DNA of 64,000 nucleotides. Source: Eubacteriaceae bacterium (lineage in GTDB: Bacteria > Bacillota > Clostridia > Peptostreptococcales > Anaerovoracaceae). Each line of letters opens with the position of its first letter. Position 1 is the stretch's first letter. Both the position numbers and the translations under genes were made by a program. Location of the stretch: the NCBI GenBank assembly GCA_902362805.1, contig CABIXY010000003.1:343140-407139 (forward strand), read 5' to 3'. The notes below the pieces were generated by a model. It made no database searches. It was not told the DNA's origin and worked only from the letters and a program-made list of their open reading frames with translations. Of the stretch, positions 8,279-16,039 are shown piece after piece.

Positions 8279-8917
8279 ATGTTTAAGTTCAAACATATGG
8301 TATTGTGTATAGTCCTGTGTCTAACAATGGTTATGACAACTGGGACAATCTATGCAGCTGAGCCAACCATTAATACTTCGAATGGTGCACTGATGAGCGA
8401 AATTCAAGAAGCTATTCTTGGCGAAATGTTACATCATCAGGCAGAACAGGCTGTTGCAGAAGTAATTGAAGAAGCAAATAAATCCAATCTTAGTATGCCT
8501 CTAAGTAAAAGACCTACTTATGAAACGAAGTATGGTACGGAGAAAGATATATCAGCGCCTTTCAAAGCGGCAAATGGACAACCTTCAGGAGGATATAGAT
8601 TTAATACAGGTGGTCAAGTGAATATTGAGACCACTGCAGGAACGGCATTCACTTTTAATTATACCTTTCCTGAACCATTTGGACAAATAGGTATATCAGC
8701 AACTCCGGGAAAATCAACGACGAAAGTAACTGGTTATTCAGTGAAAATCCCAGCATCAAAAACGACGTTTTACAAGGTATATATATCAAATATATATAAA
8801 TGTCAGCCTTTTATCGTTTATGAGATAAGTGCGGTAACAGGTAAAAAAACAGTATATTACAGAGGAAGTAGTAAAGTTTACCATGCTTCGGACAATCAGG
8901 TAAGAGCAGTAAAATAG
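8279..8917 (+). CDS. Secreted protein of unknown function, AT-rich
   Basis: 212 residues. The signal peptide (VLCIVLCLTMVMTTGTIYA) has likely cleavage after YA-A. The mature part begins with a helical stretch (EIQEAILGEMLHHQAEQAVA), then a Gly/Thr/Ser-rich beta region to the C-terminus. AAAGGAGA lies 7 bp before ATG 8279. No family is recognised. Codon use is markedly more AT-rich than in the aro genes, which suggests later acquisition. Its closeness to the divergent PadR gene suggests regulated expression. Confidence 0.7.
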   Translation: MFKFKHMVLCIVLCLTMVMTTGTIYAAEPTINTSNGALMSEIQEAILGEMLHHQAEQAVAEVIEEANKSNLSMPLSKRPTYETKYGTEKDISAPFKAANGQPSGGYRFNTGGQVNIETTAGTAFTFNYTFPEPFGQIGISATPGKSTTKVTGYSVKIPASKTTFYKVYISNIYKCQPFIVYEISAVTGKKTVYYRGSSKVYHASDNQVRAVK

Positions 8918-8937
8918 AATAATTTATTACGTAAAGT

Positions 8938-8988
8938 AATACCTCCTTTCCGGATAAATTTACTAGAACTTATCTGGAAAGGAGTATT
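8938..8988 (+). terminator. Long hairpin after 8279 gene
   Basis: AATACCTCCTTTCCGGATAA (8938-8957) pairs with TTATCTGGAAAGGAGTATT (8970-8988). The T-tract is short. The right arm also contains AGGAG, but the ribosome site of the next gene lies further on (TAGGAGA 8994-9000). Confidence 0.6.
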
Positions 8989-9008
8989 TCTGTTAGGAGA
9001 TGATAGAC

Positions 9009-9422
9009 ATGGCTAAAAAGAAAAAAATAATTGCGTTTACTTTAATCTTACTGTTTTGTATTATGGCTTTTCTTATTTTAAAGCTTAATAAAGAACTAAA
9101 CTATTATCAAGAAGGTTTTCGTATTATTGGAACATATATGGATGATAATAAAGAAAATGCGCATTACCTTGTATTTTTGGAAGATAGCACCGAGGAAAAA
9201 AAAGAATATTCGGTGTATTTTTATCAGCAGTTTGGCGATTTAAAAAAAGGGTCCTATGTAAAAAGCAAAGCTTCAAATATATATTTTATTCAAAATTCTA
9301 AAGGCGAGACAAAGGCAATCGTAAATCTTGATGACAATAAGTTGTATTTGTATTATAATAGGAAACTTATTCCATATGTGAAATTTGATGATCACGGAGT
9401 TTTTATAAATGTAAAGAAATAA
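9009..9422 (+). CDS. Small membrane-anchored protein, unknown
   Basis: 137 residues: KKKK then one hydrophobic segment (IIAFTLILLFCIMAFLILKL), then an AT-rich, Lys/Tyr-rich extracellular domain with strand-like segments (HYLVFLEDSTEEKKEYSVYF). ATG 9009 is preferred over ATG 9000 because TAGGAGA (8994-9000) is at correct spacing for it. It follows the secreted-protein gene in the same AT-rich tract and may be co-expressed with it by read-through. No family is recognised. Confidence 0.65.
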   Translation: MAKKKKIIAFTLILLFCIMAFLILKLNKELNYYQEGFRIIGTYMDDNKENAHYLVFLEDSTEEKKEYSVYFYQQFGDLKKGSYVKSKASNIYFIQNSKGETKAIVNLDDNKLYLYYNRKLIPYVKFDDHGVFINVKK

Positions 9423-9537
9423 GCAGTTTTCTAAATGTACACTTTTATACACGGCAAATCTATGAACAAGAGTATTTTGAAACACGATATTTTGTTCCAA
9501 GTTCACAAAAAAGAACAATAAATTTTGTGAAAAACCC

Positions 9538-9566
9538 TTGATTCCCACAAAAGGATATGTTAAAGT
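9538..9566 (+). promoter_or_regulatory. Promoter of the aromatic amino acid operon
   Basis: TTGATT (9538-9543), 17-bp spacer, TAAAGT (9561-9566), about 35 bp before the leader-peptide start. Just upstream, TTCACAAAA (9502-9510) and TTTTGTGAA (9523-9531) form a perfect dyad. It may be the terminator of the preceding gene or a regulator site. Confidence 0.6.
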
Positions 9567-9600
9567 AGTAACATCAAATCCAAGAAGGGAATCCACAGTT

Positions 9601-9711
9601 ATGAGAAGCTTATTTTTCGCAGCAGAATATTACTTTTATTACTTTTTCTTTAGCGCAAGGGAAAAGTCGGTTTTGCTGCATAAAAAAGTTTTGAGTAATT
9701 GCTATAATTAA
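9601..9711 (+). CDS. Phe/Tyr-rich leader peptide of the aro operon
   Basis: 36 codons from ATG 9601 to TAA 9709-9711, with AAGGGA about 10 bp upstream. The peptide begins MRSLFFAAEYYFYYFFF, giving six Phe and four Tyr among the first 17 residues, then turns charged. Such a run of regulatory codons, followed 32 bp later by a terminator and then by genes that make Phe and Tyr, is the signature of ribosome-mediated attenuation. Slow translation at the Tyr/Phe codons when charged tRNAs are scarce should favour read-through. Most Firmicutes use T-boxes for this job, so the arrangement is notable. Confidence 0.85.
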   Translation: MRSLFFAAEYYFYYFFFSAREKSVLLHKKVLSNCYN

Positions 9712-9775
9712 AATCCTAAAATAATGACAAATTACTTGAAAAACTCCTGTAGCTTACCGGCCACAGGAGTTTTTT
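9668..9775 (+). terminator. Attenuator of the aro operon
   Basis: Terminator: ACTCCTGT (9743-9750) pairs with ACAGGAGT (9763-9770), followed by TTTTT. A competing helix can form: CGG and GCTGCA (9668-9670, 9675-9680) pair with TGTAGC (9748-9753) and CCG (9757-9759), taking the top of the terminator's left arm and its loop. That segment lies about 17 nt past the last Phe codon of the Tyr/Phe run (codon 17), so a ribosome stalled there would leave it free. A third helix (TTTGAGTAATT 9690-9700 with AATTACTTGAA 9730-9740) is also possible. The terminator is seen directly; the switching is inference. Confidence 0.7.
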
Positions 9776-9883
9776 CATTTTTCCCAGAAGAAAATGGCGA
9801 CAGCCATGACATTTTGCCAAAGAGCCAGCGGCAATCTGTCCGGAGTAAAATTTTGAAGGCAAGAGAAAGAGAGAGGTAAAGAC

Positions 9884-10882
9884 ATGATCACTACATTAAA
9901 ACCAGAAACAACAGAGGAACAGAGAAACCAACTGATTCAGTGGTTCGAGGCACAGGGGGTACAGGTACACGAGTTCATCGGCGCATACCAGACAGTCCTG
10001 GGGCTCATCGGAGATACCAGCGGCATCGACGTAGAGATGTTGGAGCTTTTAGACATCGTAGAAAAGGTAACATTGATTTCCGATCCGTTCAAGAGCGCCA
10101 ACAGGAAGTTCCATCCAGAAGATTCCGTTATCAACGTGCTGGGCGCAAAATGCGGAGGCGGACATTTCGCCGTCATCGCAGGGCCGTGTTCCGTGGAGAC
10201 ACCGGAGCAGATCAGAGAAGTAGCAGAAGGCGTCAAGGCTGCCGGAGCCACCATGCTCAGAGGCGGCGCCTTCAAGCCGAGAACTTCCCCATACGATTTC
10301 CAGGGTATGAAGGCAGAAGGCATCGAGCTGCTGCTGGAGGCGAAAAAGGCTACCGGCCTTCCTATCGTTACGGAGATCATGAATGCCAACCACCTTCCAC
10401 TTTTTGAAGACGTAGATGTGATCCAGGTGGGCGCGAGAAACATGCAGAACTTCGAAATGCTCAAAGAGCTGGGCAGAACCAAGAAGACCATCCTCCTCAA
10501 GAGGGGTCTGGCCAACACCCTCAAGGAGCTTTTGATGAGTGCCGAATACATCATGGCAGGGGGCAACGAGAACATCATCCTCTGCGAGAGAGGCATCAGA
10601 ACCTTTGAGACGTACACCAGAAATACTTTGGACCTTTCGGCAGTACCGGTGCTGCACAACCTGACCCATCTGCCGGTGGTCATCGACCCGAGCCATGCGA
10701 CGGGTCATGCAAACCTTGTAAAACCAATGGCCCTGGCGGCGACAGCGTGCGGCGCAGACGGCCTGATGATAGAAGTTCATAACAACCCGGCAAAGGCGCT
10801 CTGCGACGGACCGCAGTCGCTGACTCCGGCACAGTTCAAAGATGTTATGGACCAGGTAAGAAAGATAAGAGAGGTGATCTAA
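9884..10882 (+). CDS. aroF: 3-deoxy-7-phosphoheptulonate (DAHP) synthase
   Basis: 332 residues. It condenses phosphoenolpyruvate and erythrose 4-phosphate, the first step of the shikimate pathway. It is of the type I-beta/KDO8P-like class: an N-terminal ferredoxin-like domain (about 1-70) that usually carries feedback control, then the barrel. Visible motifs are GPCSVE, GGAFKPRTSPY, GARNMQN, LLKRG, IDPSHATG and IEVHNNP (metal and substrate ligands). GAGAGG precedes ATG 9884. It is the first structural gene after the Phe/Tyr attenuator, and tyrA follows with no gap. Confidence 0.96.
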   Translation: MITTLKPETTEEQRNQLIQWFEAQGVQVHEFIGAYQTVLGLIGDTSGIDVEMLELLDIVEKVTLISDPFKSANRKFHPEDSVINVLGAKCGGGHFAVIAGPCSVETPEQIREVAEGVKAAGATMLRGGAFKPRTSPYDFQGMKAEGIELLLEAKKATGLPIVTEIMNANHLPLFEDVDVIQVGARNMQNFEMLKELGRTKKTILLKRGLANTLKELLMSAEYIMAGGNENIILCERGIRTFETYTRNTLDLSAVPVLHNLTHLPVVIDPSHATGHANLVKPMALAATACGADGLMIEVHNNPAKALCDGPQSLTPAQFKDVMDQVRKIREVI

Positions 10883-11782
10883 ATGAATATCGGAATTGTA
10901 GGACTAGGGCTGATCGGAGGATCTCTGGCAAAAGCCTATAAAAAAGCCGGTGCTACAGTTCTGGGGAGCGATCAAAACAATCTGACTACTGAATTTGCCA
11001 AGATGGCGGAGGCCATCGACGGAGAACTGGACGAAGCACACTTTAGCAAGTGCGACGTCATCTTTATCGCAATCACTCCGGCAGGCGCAATCAAGTGGAT
11101 GGAACAGAATGCACCCAGACTGTCAAAAGAAACAATCATCATCGACTGCTGCGGAACAAAACGCAACGTATGTAAAGCCGGTTATGAACTGGCAAGGCAA
11201 TACGGAATCACTTATCTGGGCGGGCATCCCATGGCAGGAAAAGAAAAGGGCGGATTCAAGCACAGCAGCGCGGACCTCTTTGACGACGCGCCTTTCATCC
11301 TGGTGCCGGACGATCACAATGATCTCAATCTGATGTGCAAAGTGAAGAAAATCCTGCAGATGGCGGGATTTGGAAGAATTTCCTTCTCCACTGCGGAGGA
11401 ACATGACAAAGTCATCGCCTTCACATCACAGATGCCCCACATTGTTTCCAACGGATTTATCAAAAGCAAAACAGCGATTTTGCACAACAAGAATATGGTC
11501 TCAGCCGGAAGCTACAAAGACTTTACCAGAGTAGCTTACCTGGACGAGAAAATGTGGACGGAACTTTTCATCGAGAACAGAGATAATCTGGGGGCGGAGC
11601 TGGCAGGACTGATTGCAGAACTGCAGAAATACCAGCAGGCGCTGGCGGACAACGATCCGGAGGAACTGATCCGTCTGCTGAAAGAAGGAAAGAAATGTAA
11701 GAGCGAGGTAGAAAAATTATGCGACTTGAACAGCTTGGAAGCGAAGCAAGAAAAATTATCAAAGGCGACAGCCTCGTCGTAG
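10883..11782 (+). CDS. tyrA: Prephenate dehydrogenase
   Basis: 299 residues. It oxidises and decarboxylates prephenate to 4-hydroxyphenylpyruvate for tyrosine. The N-terminal Rossmann fold shows GLGLIGGSLAKAYKKAG. The motif LGGHPMAGKEKGG and the helical C-terminal half (TSQMPHIVS, YKDFTRVA) are typical. ATG 10883 directly follows the aroF stop. The last 21 codons overlap the start of aroB by 64 bp in another frame. There is no chorismate mutase domain; that activity is supplied by pheA in the same operon. Confidence 0.95.
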   Translation: MNIGIVGLGLIGGSLAKAYKKAGATVLGSDQNNLTTEFAKMAEAIDGELDEAHFSKCDVIFIAITPAGAIKWMEQNAPRLSKETIIIDCCGTKRNVCKAGYELARQYGITYLGGHPMAGKEKGGFKHSSADLFDDAPFILVPDDHNDLNLMCKVKKILQMAGFGRISFSTAEEHDKVIAFTSQMPHIVSNGFIKSKTAILHNKNMVSAGSYKDFTRVAYLDEKMWTELFIENRDNLGAELAGLIAELQKYQQALADNDPEELIRLLKEGKKCKSEVEKLCDLNSLEAKQEKLSKATASS

Positions 11783-12717
11783 TAACAGACAAAAACGTAG
11801 AAAAACTATATCTGGACAGATGCGTGGAAAGCCTCAGAAGCGTTGGCTTCGATGTCAAAAGCTATGTGGTTCCGCCAGGAGAAGACTCCAAAAGCGGTCA
11901 GACTTATCTGGAACTTTTGAACTTCCTGGCGGAAATTCCCCTGACCCGCGCAGACGCTCTGGTCGCCCTGGGCGGCGGCGTCGTAGGAGATTTGACCGGC
12001 TTTGCTGCGGCCACGTACCTCAGAGGTATCAAAGTGATTCAGGTGCCGACCACATTGCTGGCGGCGGTGGATTCTTCTATAGGCGGGAAGACGGCGATCA
12101 ATCTGCCGGCGGGGAAAAACCTGGCCGGGGCCTTTCACCAGCCCGCCCTGGTGTGCCAGGATGCGCAGCTCCTTGACAGTCTGCCAGATAATGTCTGGCA
12201 GGACGGCATGGCAGAAGTGATCAAATACGGCTGCATTGCCGATGGAGCCCTCTTCGAACTGCTGCAGGATAGAGAGGCAGCCGAAAATCGCATGGAGGGC
12301 ATCATCCAGCGCTGTGTGGCAATCAAGAAAAAGTTTGTCGAGGAAGATGAGCTGGACACCGGCGTCAGACAGCTGCTCAACTTCGGACACACCATCGGCC
12401 ACGCCATCGAAAAGGCGACAGATTTTGCGGTCAGTCACGGCAGAGCAGTGGCCAAGGGCATGGCGATGATGTCCGAGATTTCAGAAAGACAGGGATGGTG
12501 CAGCCGGGAAACGAAGGAGCAGATTACCAGCCTGCTTCGTGTGTACGAGTTCGATTTGACAGTTGCACAATCGGGAAAAGTGCTATATGATATCTGTATG
12601 GCTGACAAAAAGAGAAAAGGAAACTTCATCGACATTGTGGTGCCTGAAGGAATTGGAAAATGCAGGCTTCAGCGTCTGACGACAGAAGAACTGGGAGAGC
12701 TGTTATGCGAAAGATAA
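11719..12717 (+). CDS. aroB: 3-dehydroquinate synthase
   Basis: 332 residues. It cyclises DAHP to 3-dehydroquinate with catalytic NAD+ and a divalent metal. Motifs: ALGGGVVGDLTGFAA, PTTLLAAVDSSIGGKTAIN, KYG, and the metal-binding FGHTIGHAIE. The protein lacks the roughly 20 residues usually found before the first Rossmann strand. A stop at 11698-11700 in this frame rules out a longer start, and GAGG (11705-11708) supports ATG 11719. The start lies inside tyrA and the end overlaps aroA by 13 bp. Confidence 0.96.
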   Translation: MRLEQLGSEARKIIKGDSLVVVTDKNVEKLYLDRCVESLRSVGFDVKSYVVPPGEDSKSGQTYLELLNFLAEIPLTRADALVALGGGVVGDLTGFAAATYLRGIKVIQVPTTLLAAVDSSIGGKTAINLPAGKNLAGAFHQPALVCQDAQLLDSLPDNVWQDGMAEVIKYGCIADGALFELLQDREAAENRMEGIIQRCVAIKKKFVEEDELDTGVRQLLNFGHTIGHAIEKATDFAVSHGRAVAKGMAMMSEISERQGWCSRETKEQITSLLRVYEFDLTVAQSGKVLYDICMADKKRKGNFIDIVVPEGIGKCRLQRLTTEELGELLCER

Positions 12718-13889
12718 ACATCATACCGTCAAAATCGGACGCCCACAGAGCGCTGATCTGCGCAGCTCTTTCGGCAAAACCCTGCCAGGTGGTCTGCCAG
12801 GCAGAATCCAAGGATATCAAGGCGACCAGAGCGTGTCTGGAAGCGATAAAGGAAGGCAGGGAAGAGATGTACTGCGGCGAAAGCGGCTCTACTCTGCGGT
12901 TTCTCCTGCCCGTCATGGGAGCGCTGGGATATAAAGCGTCTTTTTATCCGGAAGGAAGACTGCCGGAGCGTCCCCTCAGCCCTCTTTACGAGGAACTGAT
13001 CGCTCACGGCTGCACACTGAGTCCTCAGGGCAGCATACCTTTTACCATAGAAGGACAGCTGGCCAGCGGAACTTATCACATCCCGGGGGATGTGTCCAGT
13101 CAGTACATCAGCGGTCTGCTCTTCGCACTGCCCATTCTGAAAGGCGATAGCCGGATTGTCGTCAAAGGGGTTCTGCAGTCAAAGTCTTACGTGGATATGA
13201 CGGTCAAGGCTCTGGCGGACTTCGGCATAGAAATCGTAGAGACGGCGGAAGGTTATCTGATTCCAGGCGGGCAGGCCTATCAAGGACCAGAAAACTACCA
13301 GGTGGAGGGCGACTGGTCCAACGGCTGTTTCTGGCTGGCGGCAGGCGCTTTGCTTCCTGAGGGCGTATGCGTAAAAGGTCTCAATCCGCACTCCTTACAG
13401 GGAGATAAACAGATTTTGGAAATTCTTGCGCAGTTTGGCGCAGTTGTAAATATAGAAGAAGAGGGAATCACCGTCAAAAGAGGAGTGCTGAGAGGCATCC
13501 GCATCGATGTGAGGCAGATTCCCGATATGGTGCCGGCTTTGGCAGTGGTCGCAGCGGCAGCCACGGGCACGACAGAAATCGTCAATGCCGAGAGACTGAG
13601 AATCAAAGAGAGCGACCGGCTGCAGACAGTGGCAGAAAATCTGAAGAACCTGGGCGCAGACATCGAGGAACTGCCAGCTGGATTGATCATCCGGGGAAGC
13701 GGCGATTTGTCAGGCGGCCGTGTAGATTCTTACAATGATCACCGCATCGCAATGATGGCGGGAATCGCATCCATCCTCTGCACAAAGACAGTCACCCTGA
13801 AAGGGGCAGATGCGGTAAACAAATCCTATCCTGGCTTCTGGGCTGATTTAGAAGCACTGGAGCTGGCAGACAAGATAGAAAGGGTATAA
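12705..13889 (+). CDS. aroA: 3-phosphoshikimate 1-carboxyvinyltransferase (EPSP synthase)
   Basis: 394 residues. It transfers the enolpyruvyl group from PEP to shikimate 3-phosphate. Motifs include PSKSDAHRA at the N-terminus, GESGSTLRFLLPV, DVSSQYISGLLFALP, RIKESDRL and YNDHRIAMM. I chose ATG 12705 with GGGAGAG upstream; the open frame extends back to 12660 but without a homologous N-terminus. It starts inside aroB, as expected for coupled translation. Confidence 0.96.
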   Translation: MRKINIIPSKSDAHRALICAALSAKPCQVVCQAESKDIKATRACLEAIKEGREEMYCGESGSTLRFLLPVMGALGYKASFYPEGRLPERPLSPLYEELIAHGCTLSPQGSIPFTIEGQLASGTYHIPGDVSSQYISGLLFALPILKGDSRIVVKGVLQSKSYVDMTVKALADFGIEIVETAEGYLIPGGQAYQGPENYQVEGDWSNGCFWLAAGALLPEGVCVKGLNPHSLQGDKQILEILAQFGAVVNIEEEGITVKRGVLRGIRIDVRQIPDMVPALAVVAAAATGTTEIVNAERLRIKESDRLQTVAENLKNLGADIEELPAGLIIRGSGDLSGGRVDSYNDHRIAMMAGIASILCTKTVTLKGADAVNKSYPGFWADLEALELADKIERV

Positions 13890-13892
13890 AGC

Positions 13893-14876
13893 ATGTCTTC
13901 AACTTATGGAACAAAGGTGAAAATTTCGATATTCGGCCAATCTCATTCTGAGGCCATCGGCGTGACTGTAGACGGCCTGCCGGCAGGTTTCAGAATCGAT
14001 ATGGAAGCGCTGCAGGCATTTATGGATAGGCGGGCACCGGGAAAGAGCAAATATTCCACACCGCGGAAAGAGGCGGATCGTCCGGAATTCCTCAGCGGCT
14101 TGGCAGGTGATGTGACCTGCGGGGCGCCGCTGACGGCGATTATCCGCAACACCAATACCCGCAGCGGCGACTATGACAATATCCGTGATATTCCAAGGCC
14201 GGGACATGCGGACTATACAGCCCACGTCAAGTACGGCGGCCACGAGGATGTCAGCGGCGGCGGACATTTTTCCGGCAGGCTGACAGCGCCTCTCTGCATC
14301 GCAGGGGGCATCTGCAAACAGATTTTGGAGGCAGAGGGAATCACCGTCCAGGCAGCCATCAAAGAAATCGGCGGAAACAGCGAGGATCCTTACAGCGCCA
14401 TCGACCAGGCGAGAGCTGCGGGAGATTCTGTAGGCGGGATCATCGAATGCACCGTCACCGGCATGCCGCCAGGAGTGGGCGAGCCCATGTTCGACGGACT
14501 TGAGAACAAAGTGGCTCAGGCAGTCTTTAGCATCCCTGCCGTCAAAGGAATCGAGTTCGGCAGGGGTTTTGATGCAGGCCGCATTCGCGGCAGCGAAAAT
14601 AACGATGAATTTTATTTTGATGGAGATACGGTAAAGACCCGTACTAACAATCACGGCGGCATTTTGGGCGGCATCAGCTCTGGCATGCCGGTAGTGTTCC
14701 GCGTGGCAGTCAAACCGACGCCCTCCATCTCTATAGAGCAAAACAGCATCAGCTACGCCAAAGGAGAAGATGCGAAGCTGGCTGTTCGGGGCCGGCACGA
14801 CCCCTGTATCGTGCCGCGAGCGGTACCCTGCGTAGAAGCGGCCGCCGCCATTGCAATTTATGATTTAATCAGGTAA
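13893..14876 (+). CDS. aroC: Chorismate synthase
   Basis: 327 residues. It forms chorismate by 1,4-elimination of phosphate from EPSP using reduced FMN. Motifs: FGQSHSEAIGVTVDGLPAG, GGGHFSGRLTAPL, RTNNHGGILGGISSGMP and GRHDPCIVPRAVP. It is somewhat shorter than many bacterial AroC proteins (about 350-390) but keeps both ends. Three bases separate it from aroA; pheA follows after 19 bp. Confidence 0.96.
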   Translation: MSSTYGTKVKISIFGQSHSEAIGVTVDGLPAGFRIDMEALQAFMDRRAPGKSKYSTPRKEADRPEFLSGLAGDVTCGAPLTAIIRNTNTRSGDYDNIRDIPRPGHADYTAHVKYGGHEDVSGGGHFSGRLTAPLCIAGGICKQILEAEGITVQAAIKEIGGNSEDPYSAIDQARAAGDSVGGIIECTVTGMPPGVGEPMFDGLENKVAQAVFSIPAVKGIEFGRGFDAGRIRGSENNDEFYFDGDTVKTRTNNHGGILGGISSGMPVVFRVAVKPTPSISIEQNSISYAKGEDAKLAVRGRHDPCIVPRAVPCVEAAAAIAIYDLIR

Positions 14877-14895
14877 ATAAGAGAGGTAAAGAAAA

Positions 14896-16038
14896 ATGAG
14901 CAACATAGAAGACTATAGAAAGAACATCGACAATATTGACAAGGAAATCGTAGAAAAACTGGAAGAGAGAATGAGAGTGGCGGAAAACATTGCTAAATAC
15001 AAACAAGATAACAACCTGCCAGTCGTAGATATCATCAGAGAACGAGAAAAACTTGAGGAAATTACAGAAATGGCCTCAGATGATATGGCATCTTACGCCA
15101 GAATATTATATAATACTATTATGGAGATGAGCAAAGACCATCAGAGGAAGATCACCGATCAGGATACGCCTTTGGTGAAATCTATCAAAACTGCTCTAGA
15201 AGAAACACCGAAGGTATTCCCGGCCAAGGCAACCGTTGCCTGCCAGGGAGTGGAAGGCGCTTATTCACAGCAGGCTTGTGACAGATTGTTCAAAATGCCA
15301 AAGATCATGTATATGAAGAACTTTAACGGCGTCTTTGCCGCCATCGACCAGGGGCTTTGTCAGTACGGAATTCTGCCAGTCGAAAACAGTACGGCCGGTT
15401 CTGTCAACCAGATCTACGATTTGATGATGAAGTATAATTTCTATGTTGTAAAAAGCGTCAAGCTGAAGATTGACCACAGCCTTCTGGCAAAGAAGGAAAC
15501 CAAGAGAGAGGATATCAGAGAAATTTTCTCCCACGAGCAGGCCATCATGCAGTGCGACGAATACCTCAAGGCTTTCCCAAATGCCAAGATTACCATCTGC
15601 GAGAATACAGCAGAGGCCGCCAAGATGGTTGCCGAATCTGAGAGAAATGATATCGCGGCATTGGCTTCTTATTCTTGTGGCAAGCTTTACGGTCTGACCT
15701 GCCTGCAGGAGGCCGTACAGGACAACGGAAACAATTATACCAGATTCATCTGTATCAGCAAAAAGCTGGAAATCTATCCTGGCGCTGACAAGACAAGTTT
15801 AATGTTAATCGTATCCCATACACCGGGATCGCTTTATAACGTATTGGCCAGATTCAACGCGCTGGGCATCAATATCTTCAAACTGGAGAGCCGTCCGCTT
15901 CCACAGAGAGACTTCGACTACATGTTCTATTTCGACATCGACTCAGAAGTACACTCAGAGGAATTCGTAAGGCTGATTAACCAGCTGGAAGAACTGAGCC
16001 ATGAGTTCAAGTATTTAGGAAGTTATATGGAGATTTAA
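14896..16038 (+). CDS. pheA: Bifunctional chorismate mutase / prephenate dehydratase
   Basis: 380 residues. Residues 1-90 form an AroQ-type chorismate mutase (DKEIVEKLEERMRVAENIAKYK). About 110-290 form prephenate dehydratase (GVEGAYSQQACDR, PVENSTAGSV, NYTRFICIS with the catalytic TRF). About 295-375 form an ACT domain (TSLMLIVSHTPGSLYNVLARF, ESRPLP), which normally binds Phe for feedback inhibition. It makes phenylpyruvate for phenylalanine. GAGAGG lies before ATG 14896. Confidence 0.95.
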   Translation: MSNIEDYRKNIDNIDKEIVEKLEERMRVAENIAKYKQDNNLPVVDIIREREKLEEITEMASDDMASYARILYNTIMEMSKDHQRKITDQDTPLVKSIKTALEETPKVFPAKATVACQGVEGAYSQQACDRLFKMPKIMYMKNFNGVFAAIDQGLCQYGILPVENSTAGSVNQIYDLMMKYNFYVVKSVKLKIDHSLLAKKETKREDIREIFSHEQAIMQCDEYLKAFPNAKITICENTAEAAKMVAESERNDIAALASYSCGKLYGLTCLQEAVQDNGNNYTRFICISKKLEIYPGADKTSLMLIVSHTPGSLYNVLARFNALGINIFKLESRPLPQRDFDYMFYFDIDSEVHSEEFVRLINQLEELSHEFKYLGSYMEI

Positions 16039-16039
16039 G

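Noticed and set aside
9423..9883. T-box upstream of aroF
   Set aside because: No T-box sequence or specifier stem is visible; the Phe/Tyr leader peptide explains the regulation better.
9937..10780. Long antisense frames of over 240 codons opposite aroF, and similar ones opposite aroC and aroE-aroK
   Set aside because: They are shadows of strongly biased coding sequence; none has a ribosome site, and the plus-strand products are certain.
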